Positions 8,791 through 16,913 of a stretch of DNA of 64,000 nt are shown here, piece by piece (the first letter of the stretch is position 1; each line of letters starts with the position of its first letter). The notes under the pieces were generated by a model that did not search any database, was not told where the DNA came from, and saw only the letters and a list, made by a program, of their open reading frames with translations. The DNA comes from Spirochaetota bacterium (GTDB lineage Bacteria; Spirochaetota; Spirochaetia; Treponematales; UBA12059). The DNA is taken from positions 1 to 64,000 of the forward strand of contig JAKLDN010000010.1 in the NCBI GenBank assembly GCA_022703505.1, in the 5' to 3' direction. The position numbers and the translations under genes are program-made.

Positions 8791-10023
8791 CTAGGTCACC
8801 GGCTCCTCGGCCCCGTCCGACCTTACCACGCGGAAGGCCCCGGTCGGGCAGAGGTCCACGCAGGTGGAACAGGCCCGGCAGAGCGTTGGATCATAGGCGG
8901 TCCTTCCTCCCGCGCCGGAGATAGCGCAGCAGTGGCCGATGTTCCAGCAGGCCCCGCAGGCGCTGCACTTCCCCTCGTCCAGGACGGCCCGACCCTCGTG
9001 TACGGTGAGCTCCCCGGCCGAGGCCAGGTTCCGCGACAGAAGGCCGCGGAGGTCCGCGAGCCGGACGAAGCCCATGTCCCGCATGTAGGCCGTGAACTGG
9101 TCCAGCATCCTCGGCAGCCAGTCGAAGCCCCGGAGCATGGTCTGGGTGCAGATCCACACGGCGTCCGCCCCCACCAGGAGGTGCTCCACCGAGCTGGCCA
9201 GGTCCGTCGCCCCGCCGGAGCTGATCAGGACGGCGTCGGGACCCGCGGCCTGGCGCATCTGGTAGGTCGTACGCAGGGCCAGGGGCCGGATCGCGGGCCC
9301 GGACATGCAGCCCAGGGTGATCTGGTCCTGCAGGCGGTAGATCCCCTTCAGTGGGTCGCGGATGTCGATGTCCGGGATTCCCAGGAGGTTGCCGTTGTGC
9401 CCGATCGCCGCGGCCCCCGCCCGCACGGCGGTTCGCCCGGCCAGGGGGGCCAGGTTCCCGTCCGCGGAGAACTTGGCGATGACCGGAACCCCCGCCGCCT
9501 CGCTCACGACCCGGACCACCTTGGGCATCTCCTCCATGTCGTTCCCCAGGCTGGCGCCGGTGTGCTTGGTGGTGGACGCTCCCGTGGAGGAGAGGTTGAA
9601 GGACATGTTTGGGCAGCAGAGGTTGAGCTCCACGATCCGAGCCCCGGCGTCCACGAAGCGTCGGGCCAGCCGGCCCCAGCCTTCGAGGTCCGTGCCGTCG
9701 TAGGTCATGGTCGGAATGACCACGAAGTCCGAGGAGGTCTTCCGGCAGGCCTCCTCGGTCAGGCGCAGGGACTCGTCCGCGGTGAGCCTCCGCTCGGCGG
9801 TGAAGATATGGTACCGGGATTTTTTTAGCCAGCGGTACCGGGGCGGAAAGTTGAGGTAGGGGAAGGGCTCTACGGCCAGCTTGATCGAGGCTCCCGCCCA
9901 GCCCGAATCCTCGGCGCGCCGGATCTGGTCCACCGTCGTGACCGTCGGACCGGAGCCGACGAGGAAGGGATTCTTGAACGCCACGCCGCCGATGGAGAAG
10001 GTCGTGTCCGGGCTTGATGTCAT
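8791..10023 (-). CDS. PreA-like dihydropyrimidine dehydrogenase / DHOD-fold ferredoxin protein
   Basis: A 410-residue protein with an FMN-binding dihydroorotate-dehydrogenase barrel (KNPFLVGSGP near residue 14, ELNLCCPNM near 155, VIAKFSAD near 190, GAAAIGHNGN near 210) and a C-terminal pair of iron-sulphur motifs. The second motif is canonical (CRACSTCVDLCP); the first is unusual (CSACGACWNIGHCC, no CP ending). This is the layout of PreA, which reduces pyrimidines together with PreT. No PreT gene is nearby, so another flavoprotein or ferredoxin must supply electrons. The start at 10023 has AGGAGG four bases upstream; the reading frame continues 24 codons further up without support. Confidence 0.8.
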   Translation of the reverse strand: MTSSPDTTFSIGGVAFKNPFLVGSGPTVTTVDQIRRAEDSGWAGASIKLAVEPFPYLNFPPRYRWLKKSRYHIFTAERRLTADESLRLTEEACRKTSSDFVVIPTMTYDGTDLEGWGRLARRFVDAGARIVELNLCCPNMSFNLSSTGASTTKHTGASLGNDMEEMPKVVRVVSEAAGVPVIAKFSADGNLAPLAGRTAVRAGAAAIGHNGNLLGIPDIDIRDPLKGIYRLQDQITLGCMSGPAIRPLALRTTYQMRQAAGPDAVLISSGGATDLASSVEHLLVGADAVWICTQTMLRGFDWLPRMLDQFTAYMRDMGFVRLADLRGLLSRNLASAGELTVHEGRAVLDEGKCSACGACWNIGHCCAISGAGGRTAYDPTLCRACSTCVDLCPTGAFRVVRSDGAEEPVT

Positions 10024-10264
10024 GGGGCCTCCTGGATGCGGTTCAAGCTGAACGGACGCAGTTCCGGGTTCCGGCGCTGCACCGCCTTCATGCATCGCTC
10101 AATCGGGTCGGAATTGCAAGAGGGGAGGCCGCGCATCCCCGTGCGGAACCGGAGCGCCCGGGGCCGGGTCCGCAGGAATAGCAAGAAGTATCAAGGTTCC
10201 GGGCGGATTTTCCGGAGTAGACTTTCGCGGACCTGAACTGCCTGCGTCCGGCGGGGGGAATGCT

Positions 10265-11434
10265 ATGGAACCAGAAAATCCTTGGACGAAGATCCGACTC
10301 CCGGCGTTCCCGGGGATCTGCGCGATCATCCTCGTATCCTGTGTGATCGACGGAGTCGGGACCGGGTATGCGAGCCCGGCCGCGCAAGGCCCGGAGGCAT
10401 CTGCGCCCGGGACTCCGACGGCGGTCGCGCCCGTGATCCCTTCGACAACCCCCTCGGAGCCGCCGCCCGCCTCGGCCCGGCTCCAGCTCCGGGAAGCCTC
10501 GGACCTGACGCCCGGCTACGGGCCCGTGACGGCCCAGGCCTGGAGGCGGGACGGGGCGACCCTGCTGACAGCCGACTTCGACCGCATCCAGCGCTGGGAT
10601 GCCCCGGGTGCCCGCAATCTCGGGGCGATCGCCGGGACCGGCGGCCTCATCATCGATTTTTCCCTCTTCGAGCCGGCCTCCGGAAAGGCCCGCCTCGCCG
10701 TCGCCGCACGGGACGGGACGACGACCGTCCGGGATCCCGACGACGGCTCCCCGCTTGCCTCCGTATCCGTGGACGCGGACTGCGCGGCCTGGTCCCCCGA
10801 CGGATCCGCCCTCGCGGTCTGCCTGACCGACGGGCGGGTCCTCGTCCTCGCCTGGCCGGGGCTGAAGACCTCCGCGGAGCTTCCGGCCGTCCCCGGCCGG
10901 GCTCCCCTACGTGCGGCCTGGTTCCCCTCGGGACGGGAACTCGTCCTCGGGGGCGCCTCGGGGGGCCTGGCGCGGTGGAGACCCGGGGAGCCGGCCGCCC
11001 GCCCCCTCGGCCCACGGCCCTCGGCCGGGTCGGCCGAGGCGGACGCGGCCGGTACCGACGCCGGGAAGCCCGCGGTCCTCGCCCTGGCGGTCTCCCCGGA
11101 CGGATCCCGGGTCGCGGCCGCGGGCTCGGACGGAACCGTGACGGTGCTGGACCTCGTGTCCGGGGCGGCGGTCCTCCGCTTCCAAGCCCACCGGGGCGCG
11201 GCGCTCTCCGTGGCCTGGTCGCCGGACGGCACCCGGCTGGCCACGGGGGGACAGGACCGGCAGGTCCGGGTCTGGGCCGCTGCGGACGGTTCGCCCTACG
11301 CGATGCAGCACCACAACTCCCTGCCGGTCCGGAGCGTCGCCTGGAGGCCCGGAGGGAGCTTCCTGTCCTCCGGGGCCGGCTCGATGGACCTGAAAGCCCA
11401 CACCGGCGCCACGATCCTGTGGGAGGTTCCCTGA
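10265..11434 (+). CDS. WD40-repeat lipoprotein
   Basis: A 389-residue exported protein. The N-terminus has a hydrophobic stretch ending in a lipobox-like LVSC (Cys26), followed by a Pro/Ala-rich linker to about residue 75 and a beta-propeller of six or seven WD40-like repeats. The clearest are AVSPDGSRVAAAGSDGTVTV, VAWSPDGTRLATGGQDRQVR and VAWRPGGSFLSSG near the C-terminus. Such propellers bind proteins; the partner is unknown. It stands alone, with radC converging from the right. The ATG has a G-rich stretch about five bases upstream. Confidence 0.75.
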   Translation: MEPENPWTKIRLPAFPGICAIILVSCVIDGVGTGYASPAAQGPEASAPGTPTAVAPVIPSTTPSEPPPASARLQLREASDLTPGYGPVTAQAWRRDGATLLTADFDRIQRWDAPGARNLGAIAGTGGLIIDFSLFEPASGKARLAVAARDGTTTVRDPDDGSPLASVSVDADCAAWSPDGSALAVCLTDGRVLVLAWPGLKTSAELPAVPGRAPLRAAWFPSGRELVLGGASGGLARWRPGEPAARPLGPRPSAGSAEADAAGTDAGKPAVLALAVSPDGSRVAAAGSDGTVTVLDLVSGAAVLRFQAHRGAALSVAWSPDGTRLATGGQDRQVRVWAAADGSPYAMQHHNSLPVRSVAWRPGGSFLSSGAGSMDLKAHTGATILWEVP

Positions 11435-11525
11435 GGAGGGGGAGGAGGATGGGGGCCTCCCTGATCCGGATGCTGGGGGAGTCTACGGGCACCGGGTACG
11501 GGTTTCCGGATCGGGGTGTCGGCGC

Positions 11526-12227
11526 TTATCCCCCCTCCTCCGGCGGCTCCAGAAGCCCGTGCTCCACGAAGCTCCAGTAACCGTCGGGGCAGAAGATGAC
11601 GTGGTCCAGGAGGGGGATGCCTAGGGTGGCCCCGGCGTCCCGGAGGCGCTCGGTGATCTCCCGGTCCTCCGGGGAGGGGTCCAGGCGGCCCGAGGGGTGG
11701 TTGTGGGCGGCTATGATCGCGCAGGCCCGGTCCGAGATGGCTTCGGCGAAGACTTCCCGGGGGTGGACGACGGTCCGGTTCACCAGGCCCACGGAGACGA
11801 CCCGGGCGGCCAGGACCTCGTGGGCTCCGTTCAGGGTCAAAACGGCGAAGCGTTCCTTGGTCCGATCCGCCCAGTGGGACACCAGGGGAAAGACGTCCCG
11901 GGGCCCGGAGATCCGCCGCTCCCGGAAGCCGTAGAGTCGCCTTCCCAGCTCCAGGGCCGCGGTCACACGGCAGGCCTGGGCGGGGCCCACCCCGGGAAGG
12001 CGGGCCAGATCCTCCGCGGCGGGAGTCCTGCGCTCCCCGTCGATCCGGGCCAGGATCTCCCGGGCCAGGGTCCGGACGTCCCGGCCCCGGGACCCGGTGC
12101 CCAGGATGACCGCCAGGAGGTCCGCGTCGGATATGTGCCCGGGGCTGGACTGGAGCAGGCGCTCCCGGATGTCGGGCTTGACTCCGTAGGCCTCGGGCCG
12201 AACCTCGTAGCTGGAGCTTTCCGCCAT
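11526..12227 (-). CDS. radC: RadC family JAB-domain protein
   Basis: A 233-residue RadC homologue. The N-terminal part has a helix-hairpin-helix (LARLPGVGPAQACRV near residue 75), followed by the JAB/MPN domain with the metal motif HNHPSGRLDPSPED (two His and an Asp). Length fits. The start at 12227 has AAGGAGG four bases upstream; 18 further in-frame codons upstream lack support. The family is historically named DNA repair protein, but its role is unsettled. Confidence 0.92.
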   Translation of the reverse strand: MAESSSYEVRPEAYGVKPDIRERLLQSSPGHISDADLLAVILGTGSRGRDVRTLAREILARIDGERRTPAAEDLARLPGVGPAQACRVTAALELGRRLYGFRERRISGPRDVFPLVSHWADRTKERFAVLTLNGAHEVLAARVVSVGLVNRTVVHPREVFAEAISDRACAIIAAHNHPSGRLDPSPEDREITERLRDAGATLGIPLLDHVIFCPDGYWSFVEHGLLEPPEEGG

Positions 12228-12323
12228 GCCGCCTCCTTGGGGCCCCCGTCCGGCAGCGGCCCGGGCGGGGGCTGATCCCAAGACGCGCGGGTTCGGGGTT
12301 TTTGATTGCGGAAGCGCGGGTTA

Positions 12324-13970
12324 TTATGCGGCCGGGGCGTCCGGCGACGGTTCGCCGGTCTTGAGGAGGATCTCGAAGCGGGAGCCCGGGTCCCTGCGGT
12401 AGGTCAGGGTGCCCTCGTACTGTTTTACCAGGCTCTCCACGAGGATGAGGCCGATATGGTTCTCGATGGAGGATCGGTCGACGGACGGGTAGTCGAAGCC
12501 GGGACCGTTGTCGGAGTACGTCATCCGCAGTCCTTCCCGGTCGGCCCGGACCGAACATTCGATCCGCAGTCCTCCCTCCCCGGGACCGGCATGCTTGATG
12601 GAATTCGTGACCAGTTCCCCGAGCATGAGTCCGAGGGCGGAACACGTCTTCGTGGTGACGGCCAGGGGTTCCGAATGGAACGCTGCGGTGACGGGGCGAT
12701 CAGAGGGCGTGACCTCCACGAGCCGGGACAGGAGATCCTCCAGGTAGTCCCCGGCGTCCAGCCGCTCGCCCTCCCCGGGTTTGTAGGAGAGTTTTTCGTA
12801 GAGGAGCCGGTAGCCTTCCAGGCGGGCTTCCAGGGCTTCCATTTTGGGCGTGGATTCTTCCATGCGGGTCATTCGCACCAGGGAGACGACCTGGGCCAGG
12901 TGGTTCTTCACCCGGTGGTTGGTTTCCCGGATGATCGCCTCCTTCTCGGCCAGTTGACGCCGGACCTCCTCGACCGTATCCCCCAGTTCCCGGTTCAGGA
13001 TGCGGACGTTGGACTCGGAGAGGGTAAGGGCCCGCCAGTTCCCGAGCATCCTCCGGTAGAGTACCAGCATGACCGCGGTGGCGATCGCCAGGATCGCGAA
13101 CCTCAGGGAGGTTTCCCTGCGCCAAGGGCCCAGCGCGGACGCGACGGGCTGTGCGACGGAAATCTCCAGGGGAAGATCGGGCAGGGCGCGCAGGACGATG
13201 AATTTCTCCACGTTGTCGATGGCCACGACTTTCCGATCGAAACCCTCCCGCCGGTCCCGCCAGACGCGTTCGGCCGCCAGGTTCCTTCCGACTTCCTTCG
13301 CGTCGAAGGGAGCCCGGGCCAGGATGATCCCGTCCTGCCGGACCAGGGTGATCGAGCCGTCCGGCTTTGGGCGGGCGCTCTCGTACAGTTCGTTGAGCGT
13401 GGGCAGTTCGATAGCGGCGAACAGGATCGCCATTCCCGCGTTGCCCCGGGTCAGGGGGTAGGAGACCGGGATGCCCCAGATGCCGGTTACCCGGCTCAGG
13501 ACGGGGCCCGCGATGTAGAATCCCCGGGTCGCCTCGTCCTTTTGGGCCCGGACGTACTCGCGGTCTCCCACCTGGGCCAGGGCCTTGGAAGTGTCCGGGG
13601 AGGGGATATAGAAAAGCCCGTCGTCCCGGGAGACCAGACGGAGATCTATCCGGATCCGACCTTCCCTGCGCAGACTGTCCACCAGGCGGATGAAGCGGGG
13701 ATCCGTCCTCGGGTCCGCCTCCGGGTTGTCCTGCAGCCATGCGTCCAGCAGCTTGAGGTACACCCGGACTTCCCCGAAGAGCCCGCCGGTCTGCTCCAGG
13801 ACGACCTCGGTCATCCGGGTCAGGCTGTCCTCGGCGTTCAGGACCGCGGCGCGGTGCTCGGAAAGACTTCCCGCCACGGCGACGCCCCACAGGAGGGACG
13901 CGCTGGCCGCGAGTATCCCGAGGAGGAGCGGGTAGCCCTTGACCCCGGGCTCGACCGAACGAAGGCGCAC
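12324..13970 (-). CDS. Periplasmic-sensing histidine kinase, HisKA_2 type
   Basis: A sensor kinase of about 548 residues. A hydrophobic helix (residues 10-30) precedes an extracytoplasmic domain of about 260 residues with the look of a double Cache sensor (ISVAQPVASAL marks its end). A second membrane helix near 300 and a short coiled coil (ILNRELGDTVEEVRRQLAEK) follow. The HisKA_2 motif is ETNHRVKNHL (His near 351), the N box is LGELVTNSIKHA and the G box is YSDNGPGFD. I prefer the GTG at 13970 because GGAGGG lies six bases upstream; an ATG 20 codons earlier has no such support. It is the second HisKA_2 kinase in the window and also has no adjacent regulator. It is divergent from the marR-like gene. 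Confidence 0.88.
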   Translation of the reverse strand: MRLRSVEPGVKGYPLLLGILAASASLLWGVAVAGSLSEHRAAVLNAEDSLTRMTEVVLEQTGGLFGEVRVYLKLLDAWLQDNPEADPRTDPRFIRLVDSLRREGRIRIDLRLVSRDDGLFYIPSPDTSKALAQVGDREYVRAQKDEATRGFYIAGPVLSRVTGIWGIPVSYPLTRGNAGMAILFAAIELPTLNELYESARPKPDGSITLVRQDGIILARAPFDAKEVGRNLAAERVWRDRREGFDRKVVAIDNVEKFIVLRALPDLPLEISVAQPVASALGPWRRETSLRFAILAIATAVMLVLYRRMLGNWRALTLSESNVRILNRELGDTVEEVRRQLAEKEAIIRETNHRVKNHLAQVVSLVRMTRMEESTPKMEALEARLEGYRLLYEKLSYKPGEGERLDAGDYLEDLLSRLVEVTPSDRPVTAAFHSEPLAVTTKTCSALGLMLGELVTNSIKHAGPGEGGLRIECSVRADREGLRMTYSDNGPGFDYPSVDRSSIENHIGLILVESLVKQYEGTLTYRRDPGSRFEILLKTGEPSPDAPAA

Positions 13971-14191
13971 TATAAACCCTCCACCAAGGCGGTACGGCCG
14001 TCGGGCGCGACTTTCGGAGACACTCCGCAAGGAATTTGAATGGGTTATTGAGATTCATCGTACACGATCCCGGTTGCGTGTCAAGGTGGAATCGCGCCGC
14101 TGTCGCAGACTGCGATTGACGGCGAATTTTCCGGGCATCCGGCGGCGCCGGGGCGGGCGCCGATCCGCCTTGACAATAGGACGGAACCCCC

Positions 14192-14222
14192 TTGACATTA
14201 TTATTAACCAGGATAATAATAA
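14192..14222 (+). promoter_or_regulatory. Promoter with overlapping MarR-type operator
   Basis: TTGACA (14192-14197), 17 bases, AATAAT (14215-14220) forms a strong sigma-70 promoter. TTATTATTA (14198-14206) and TAATAATAA (14214-14222) form a perfect 9-bp inverted repeat across the spacer and -10 box. The inner 15 bases ATTAACCAGGATAAT (14203-14217) recur with one change at 14676-14690. The start codon comes six bases after the -10 box, so the transcript is probably leaderless. Repression by the encoded MarR protein is inferred. Confidence 0.75.
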
Positions 14223-14226
14223 GCCC

Positions 14227-14661
14227 ATGCAGGGAACCAGGATCCTGGACTACATCTACGCCGCGCACAGGTATCTTGCGGAGCTGGAGAGCGTGCCGAG
14301 GGAATACGGGTCCGGGGAGAAGCTCTTCGCCTCGGAGATCCATACCGTCGCCGCGGTGTTCCACAGTCCCGGGTGCAACCTGACGTCCCTCGCGGCGGCC
14401 CTGGACGTGTCGCCCGCGGCGGCCTCGAAGTTCGTCGCGAAGCTCATCCGCCGCGGATACATCGTCAAGTACAAGGCCCCGGACAACAAGCGGGACGTCC
14501 TGTTCGAGGCCACGGAAAAGGGCAGGGCGGCCGCGAAGGGGCACGAGCGGTTCGAGAAGCGTACCTTCGCGAATCTTATCCGGGCGGAGGAAACCCTGGA
14601 TCCCCGGGAGCGGGAAGCCGTCCGCGGGTACTTCGAGAAGCTCTTCGCCCTGGTCAAGTGA
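14227..14661 (+). CDS. MarR-family transcriptional regulator
   Basis: A 144-residue winged-helix regulator. The helix-turn-helix lies at about residues 53-80 (NLTSLAAALDVSPAAASKFV), and the wing contains YKAPDNKRDVLFEATEKG. Length is normal for MarR. The start ATG at 14227 has no ribosome site and lies six bases after the -10 box. It is the first gene of an operon with a DUF2141 protein, a NapH-like ferredoxin and a membrane protein, each overlapping the previous gene by four bases. Autoregulation through the palindrome in its promoter is likely. The inducer is unknown. Confidence 0.88.
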   Translation: MQGTRILDYIYAAHRYLAELESVPREYGSGEKLFASEIHTVAAVFHSPGCNLTSLAAALDVSPAAASKFVAKLIRRGYIVKYKAPDNKRDVLFEATEKGRAAAKGHERFEKRTFANLIRAEETLDPREREAVRGYFEKLFALVK

Positions 14662-15200
14662 CTTGGTGGATTAAAATTAACCAGGTTAATAAAAAAGAGA
14701 CCGCCATCCTGGACAAGCGTGCGATCGCTCGCAGGGCGGCAAGGAAGGGGACTACGCTGCTTTCCTTCCTCCTGATCCTGTTTCCGCTCTCCGCTCAATC
14801 CGGGCCGCCGGCGATCTCTCCGGCCGCGGCGGGACCCGCGGTGATCCGCGTCACCGTCCTATGCCGCGAGCCGGGCGTACTAAGGGTCGATCTCGTCGAC
14901 GAATCGACCTTCGGGGATCCCGGGCGGCCCCTTGCGAGAAGGGAGGTCCCCGTCGGGGCGGGGGGGCTCGCGGAGCCGGTGACGGTGTCCTTCGAGGGCC
15001 TCGCGCCGGGACGGTACGCGGTGCGCGCCTTCCTCGACATCGACGGAAACGGGCGCCTGAACGGGGGAGTCCTCGGACCGGCCGAACCCTGGGCCCTATC
15101 GTGGGCGGCGGGTCCGAGGCGCGGAATTCCCCGCTTCCAGGACATCGCCTTTTCGGCGGCTGGAGAAGTATTCGAGATTCATATGGAGGTGAAACGATGA
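14658..15200 (+). CDS. Exported DUF2141 protein
   Basis: A secreted protein of about 180 residues. A basic N-region and hydrophobic core (TLLSFLLILFPLSAQS) form a signal peptide. The mature part matches DUF2141: GRYAVRAFLDIDGNGRLN with an EF-like acidic loop, followed by PRFQDIAFSAAG. No ATG precedes the signal peptide. The only standard start is GTG at 14658, which overlaps the marR stop as GTGA, so translation is probably coupled. This gives an unusually long N-region of about 30 residues and places the second operator copy inside codons 7-11. A non-standard start further in cannot be excluded. Confidence 0.7.
   Translation: MTWWIKINQVNKKETAILDKRAIARRAARKGTTLLSFLLILFPLSAQSGPPAISPAAAGPAVIRVTVLCREPGVLRVDLVDESTFGDPGRPLARREVPVGAGGLAEPVTVSFEGLAPGRYAVRAFLDIDGNGRLNGGVLGPAEPWALSWAAGPRRGIPRFQDIAFSAAGEVFEIHMEVKR
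14676..14690 (+). promoter_or_regulatory. Second copy of the MarR-type operator
   Basis: ATTAACCAGGTTAAT is a perfect 7-bp inverted repeat around one central base. It differs by one base from 14203-14217 upstream of the marR-like gene. It lies just inside the DUF2141 gene, so it could be an auxiliary operator (for looping or roadblock) or control an internal start. Confidence 0.65.
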
Positions 15201-15994
15201 AGGCTGTCTCGGGGGGACGACCCGGACGCAGGGGCTTTCGGAAGGCCCTGTTGCTCGGCTCGGCCCTGCTCTTTCCCGTGACCATGCTCTATTTTTCCCC
15301 GGGCATGGTGTTCCGGGGCGCGCGGCTGGGCATCCTGTCCGGCAGTTACCTGACTTTCGCGGCGCTTTTTCTGGGCGCCCTGGTCGCCGGACGGGCATGG
15401 TGCGGGTTCCTCTGCCCGGGAGGCGGCTTGTGCGAGACGGCCCGGGCGGTGAACGACGATCCCTTCCGCCGGGGGGGCTTGAAGGCCGTGAAGTACGTCG
15501 TATGGATCCTGTGGCTTGCCGGGATCGCCCTGGTGGCGGTCTTCGTGGGACACGGATTCCATGCAGTCGATCCCCTGCTGGGTACGGATCGAGGGGTGTC
15601 GATCCACTCCCTCGAACTCTGGCCGTTCTACTACCTCGTGATCGGGATCATCCTCGCCCTGTCCCTCTCCCTCGGGAGGAGGGGCTTTTGCCATACCCTC
15701 TGCTGGATGGCGCCGTTCATGGTGCTGGGCCGGGGTCTGCGGAACGCGATGAGGACCCCCGCCCTGCAGCTCGCCGCGGATCCCGAAGGATGCCCGGGAT
15801 GCGGCGCCTGCCGGAAGGTCTGCCCCATGAGCCTCCCCGTCCCCGAACTCGTGCGGACGGGCTCCCTCGAACACCGCGACTGCATCCTGTGCGGAGAGTG
15901 CGTCCGTGCCTGTACGAAGGGATGCATCCGGCTGGAATTCGGCCGGCCCTCCGCGGTAGGCGTTAGATCCGGGATGAATCGAGGCGAACGATGA
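15197..15994 (+). CDS. NapH/MauN-like membrane polyferredoxin
   Basis: A 265-residue membrane electron-transfer protein with four or five hydrophobic helices. The cytoplasmic Cys motifs WCGFLCPGGGLCE (near residue 68) and FCHTLCWMAP (near 170) are of NapH type. Two C-terminal [4Fe-4S] ferredoxin motifs follow, CPGCGACRKVCPM and CILCGECVRACTKGC. Such proteins pass electrons between quinols and periplasmic or cytoplasmic partners. The ATG at 15197 has GGAGGT seven bases upstream and overlaps the preceding stop (ATGA). It is the third gene of the MarR-controlled operon; the terminal reductase is not encoded here. Confidence 0.87.
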   Translation: MKAVSGGRPGRRGFRKALLLGSALLFPVTMLYFSPGMVFRGARLGILSGSYLTFAALFLGALVAGRAWCGFLCPGGGLCETARAVNDDPFRRGGLKAVKYVVWILWLAGIALVAVFVGHGFHAVDPLLGTDRGVSIHSLELWPFYYLVIGIILALSLSLGRRGFCHTLCWMAPFMVLGRGLRNAMRTPALQLAADPEGCPGCGACRKVCPMSLPVPELVRTGSLEHRDCILCGECVRACTKGCIRLEFGRPSAVGVRSGMNRGER

Positions 15995-16725
15995 ATGTCG
16001 GGAGCCGGGACGCCCGGGCGAAGCGTCTTGCGCGGATCGTGCCGACATACTGCTTCATGTACTTCCTCGGGCCTGTCCTGTGGCATGCATGGATGTCGTT
16101 CAGGCTGGGCTTCCTCGCTCTCGAGGAATCGTGCCGATGCCTGCTTTCGCCCTGGGCGATCGCCATCGCCGTCCTCCTCTTTACCCTCAACGCGGCGAGC
16201 CTGGCGAAGGGGGTGGAAAGGAACGGAGAGGGGGAGGGAGAGAGGGCGGCTGCGGGAAGGGTGGCCGTCCACTTCGCCTCCCTCGTAGCCTTCGCGACGA
16301 TCGGCACCGCCGCCTCGATGTGCGCGCTCCGCGGCGCCGATGCCGGAGGGCTTCCGCCGCTGCTCAAGCCGGTCGTCGGCTCGCTCAACGGAGCCTCGAT
16401 GTGCTTCGTGTTCTACGCGTCCTCCTCCGCGAACTTGATCGCGCGTATCTCCCCGCCGGGAAGAGGATCGAGCGAGGGCAGGCGCAGGATCCTCTCGATG
16501 TCGCGGGCGTGCAACGCCCTGCTTTTCGCGATCGGGCTTCCTCTTTTCCTGGCAACCAGCCTGTCCGCCGCCCGCCTTGGCGGCGGCATCCCGGCGGACC
16601 GCGGGATGAACCGACTCCTCGCTTCCCTGGTGGTGCCCGCGACGATGGGCAGCGCATTGTTCATCCGCGCCGACAGGAGATTGGCCGCAGCGCCGGGAGG
16701 CGACGGGAAGGAGATCGCGCGATGA
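15991..16725 (+). CDS. Hypothetical polytopic membrane protein
   Basis: A 244-residue protein with about six hydrophobic helices and Arg-rich connecting loops. I do not recognise a family. A charged Glu/Gly/Arg stretch near residues 72-85 separates helices two and three. The start overlaps the ferredoxin gene's stop (ATGA), and it is the last gene of the MarR-controlled operon. A role as membrane partner of the NapH-like protein is inference from position only. Confidence 0.7.
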   Translation: MNVGSRDARAKRLARIVPTYCFMYFLGPVLWHAWMSFRLGFLALEESCRCLLSPWAIAIAVLLFTLNAASLAKGVERNGEGEGERAAAGRVAVHFASLVAFATIGTAASMCALRGADAGGLPPLLKPVVGSLNGASMCFVFYASSSANLIARISPPGRGSSEGRRRILSMSRACNALLFAIGLPLFLATSLSAARLGGGIPADRGMNRLLASLVVPATMGSALFIRADRRLAAAPGGDGKEIAR

Positions 16726-16877
16726 GGGTCGAAGCCTCGATCCGGATTCCGTCCTGGAGCTCAAAGGTTTCCGCCGTATGGGTGTCGCTTCCGCGGACCA
16801 GGTCCTGGTCGGATTGCTGGATCCGATGTACCGGGGCTCCCCGTTTCCGCGCGGAACGGCAGCCGCCTTCCTGAACC

Positions 16878-16907
16878 CTGGCAAAGATCCGCCCGTACGC
16901 TTAGACT
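16878..16907 (+). promoter_or_regulatory. Possible promoter of the GGDEF sensor gene
   Basis: CTGGCA (16878-16883), 18 bases, TAGACT (16902-16907); both hexamers match only four of six consensus positions. The -10 box ends six bases before the ATG, as for the marR-like, yigZ and DUF434 genes, which suggests a leaderless transcript. Confidence 0.35.
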
Positions 16908-16913
16908 ATACGC

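Noticed and set aside
12306-14039. Plus-strand open frame of 577 codons opposite the histidine kinase
   Set aside because: It is a shadow frame caused by high GC. It is Gly/Pro/Arg-rich without domains, while the minus frame is a clear kinase.
14170-14198. A second promoter for marR using TTGACA at 14170
   Set aside because: At correct spacing the -10 position reads TGACAT, a poor match. The TTGACA at 14192 has a far better partner.
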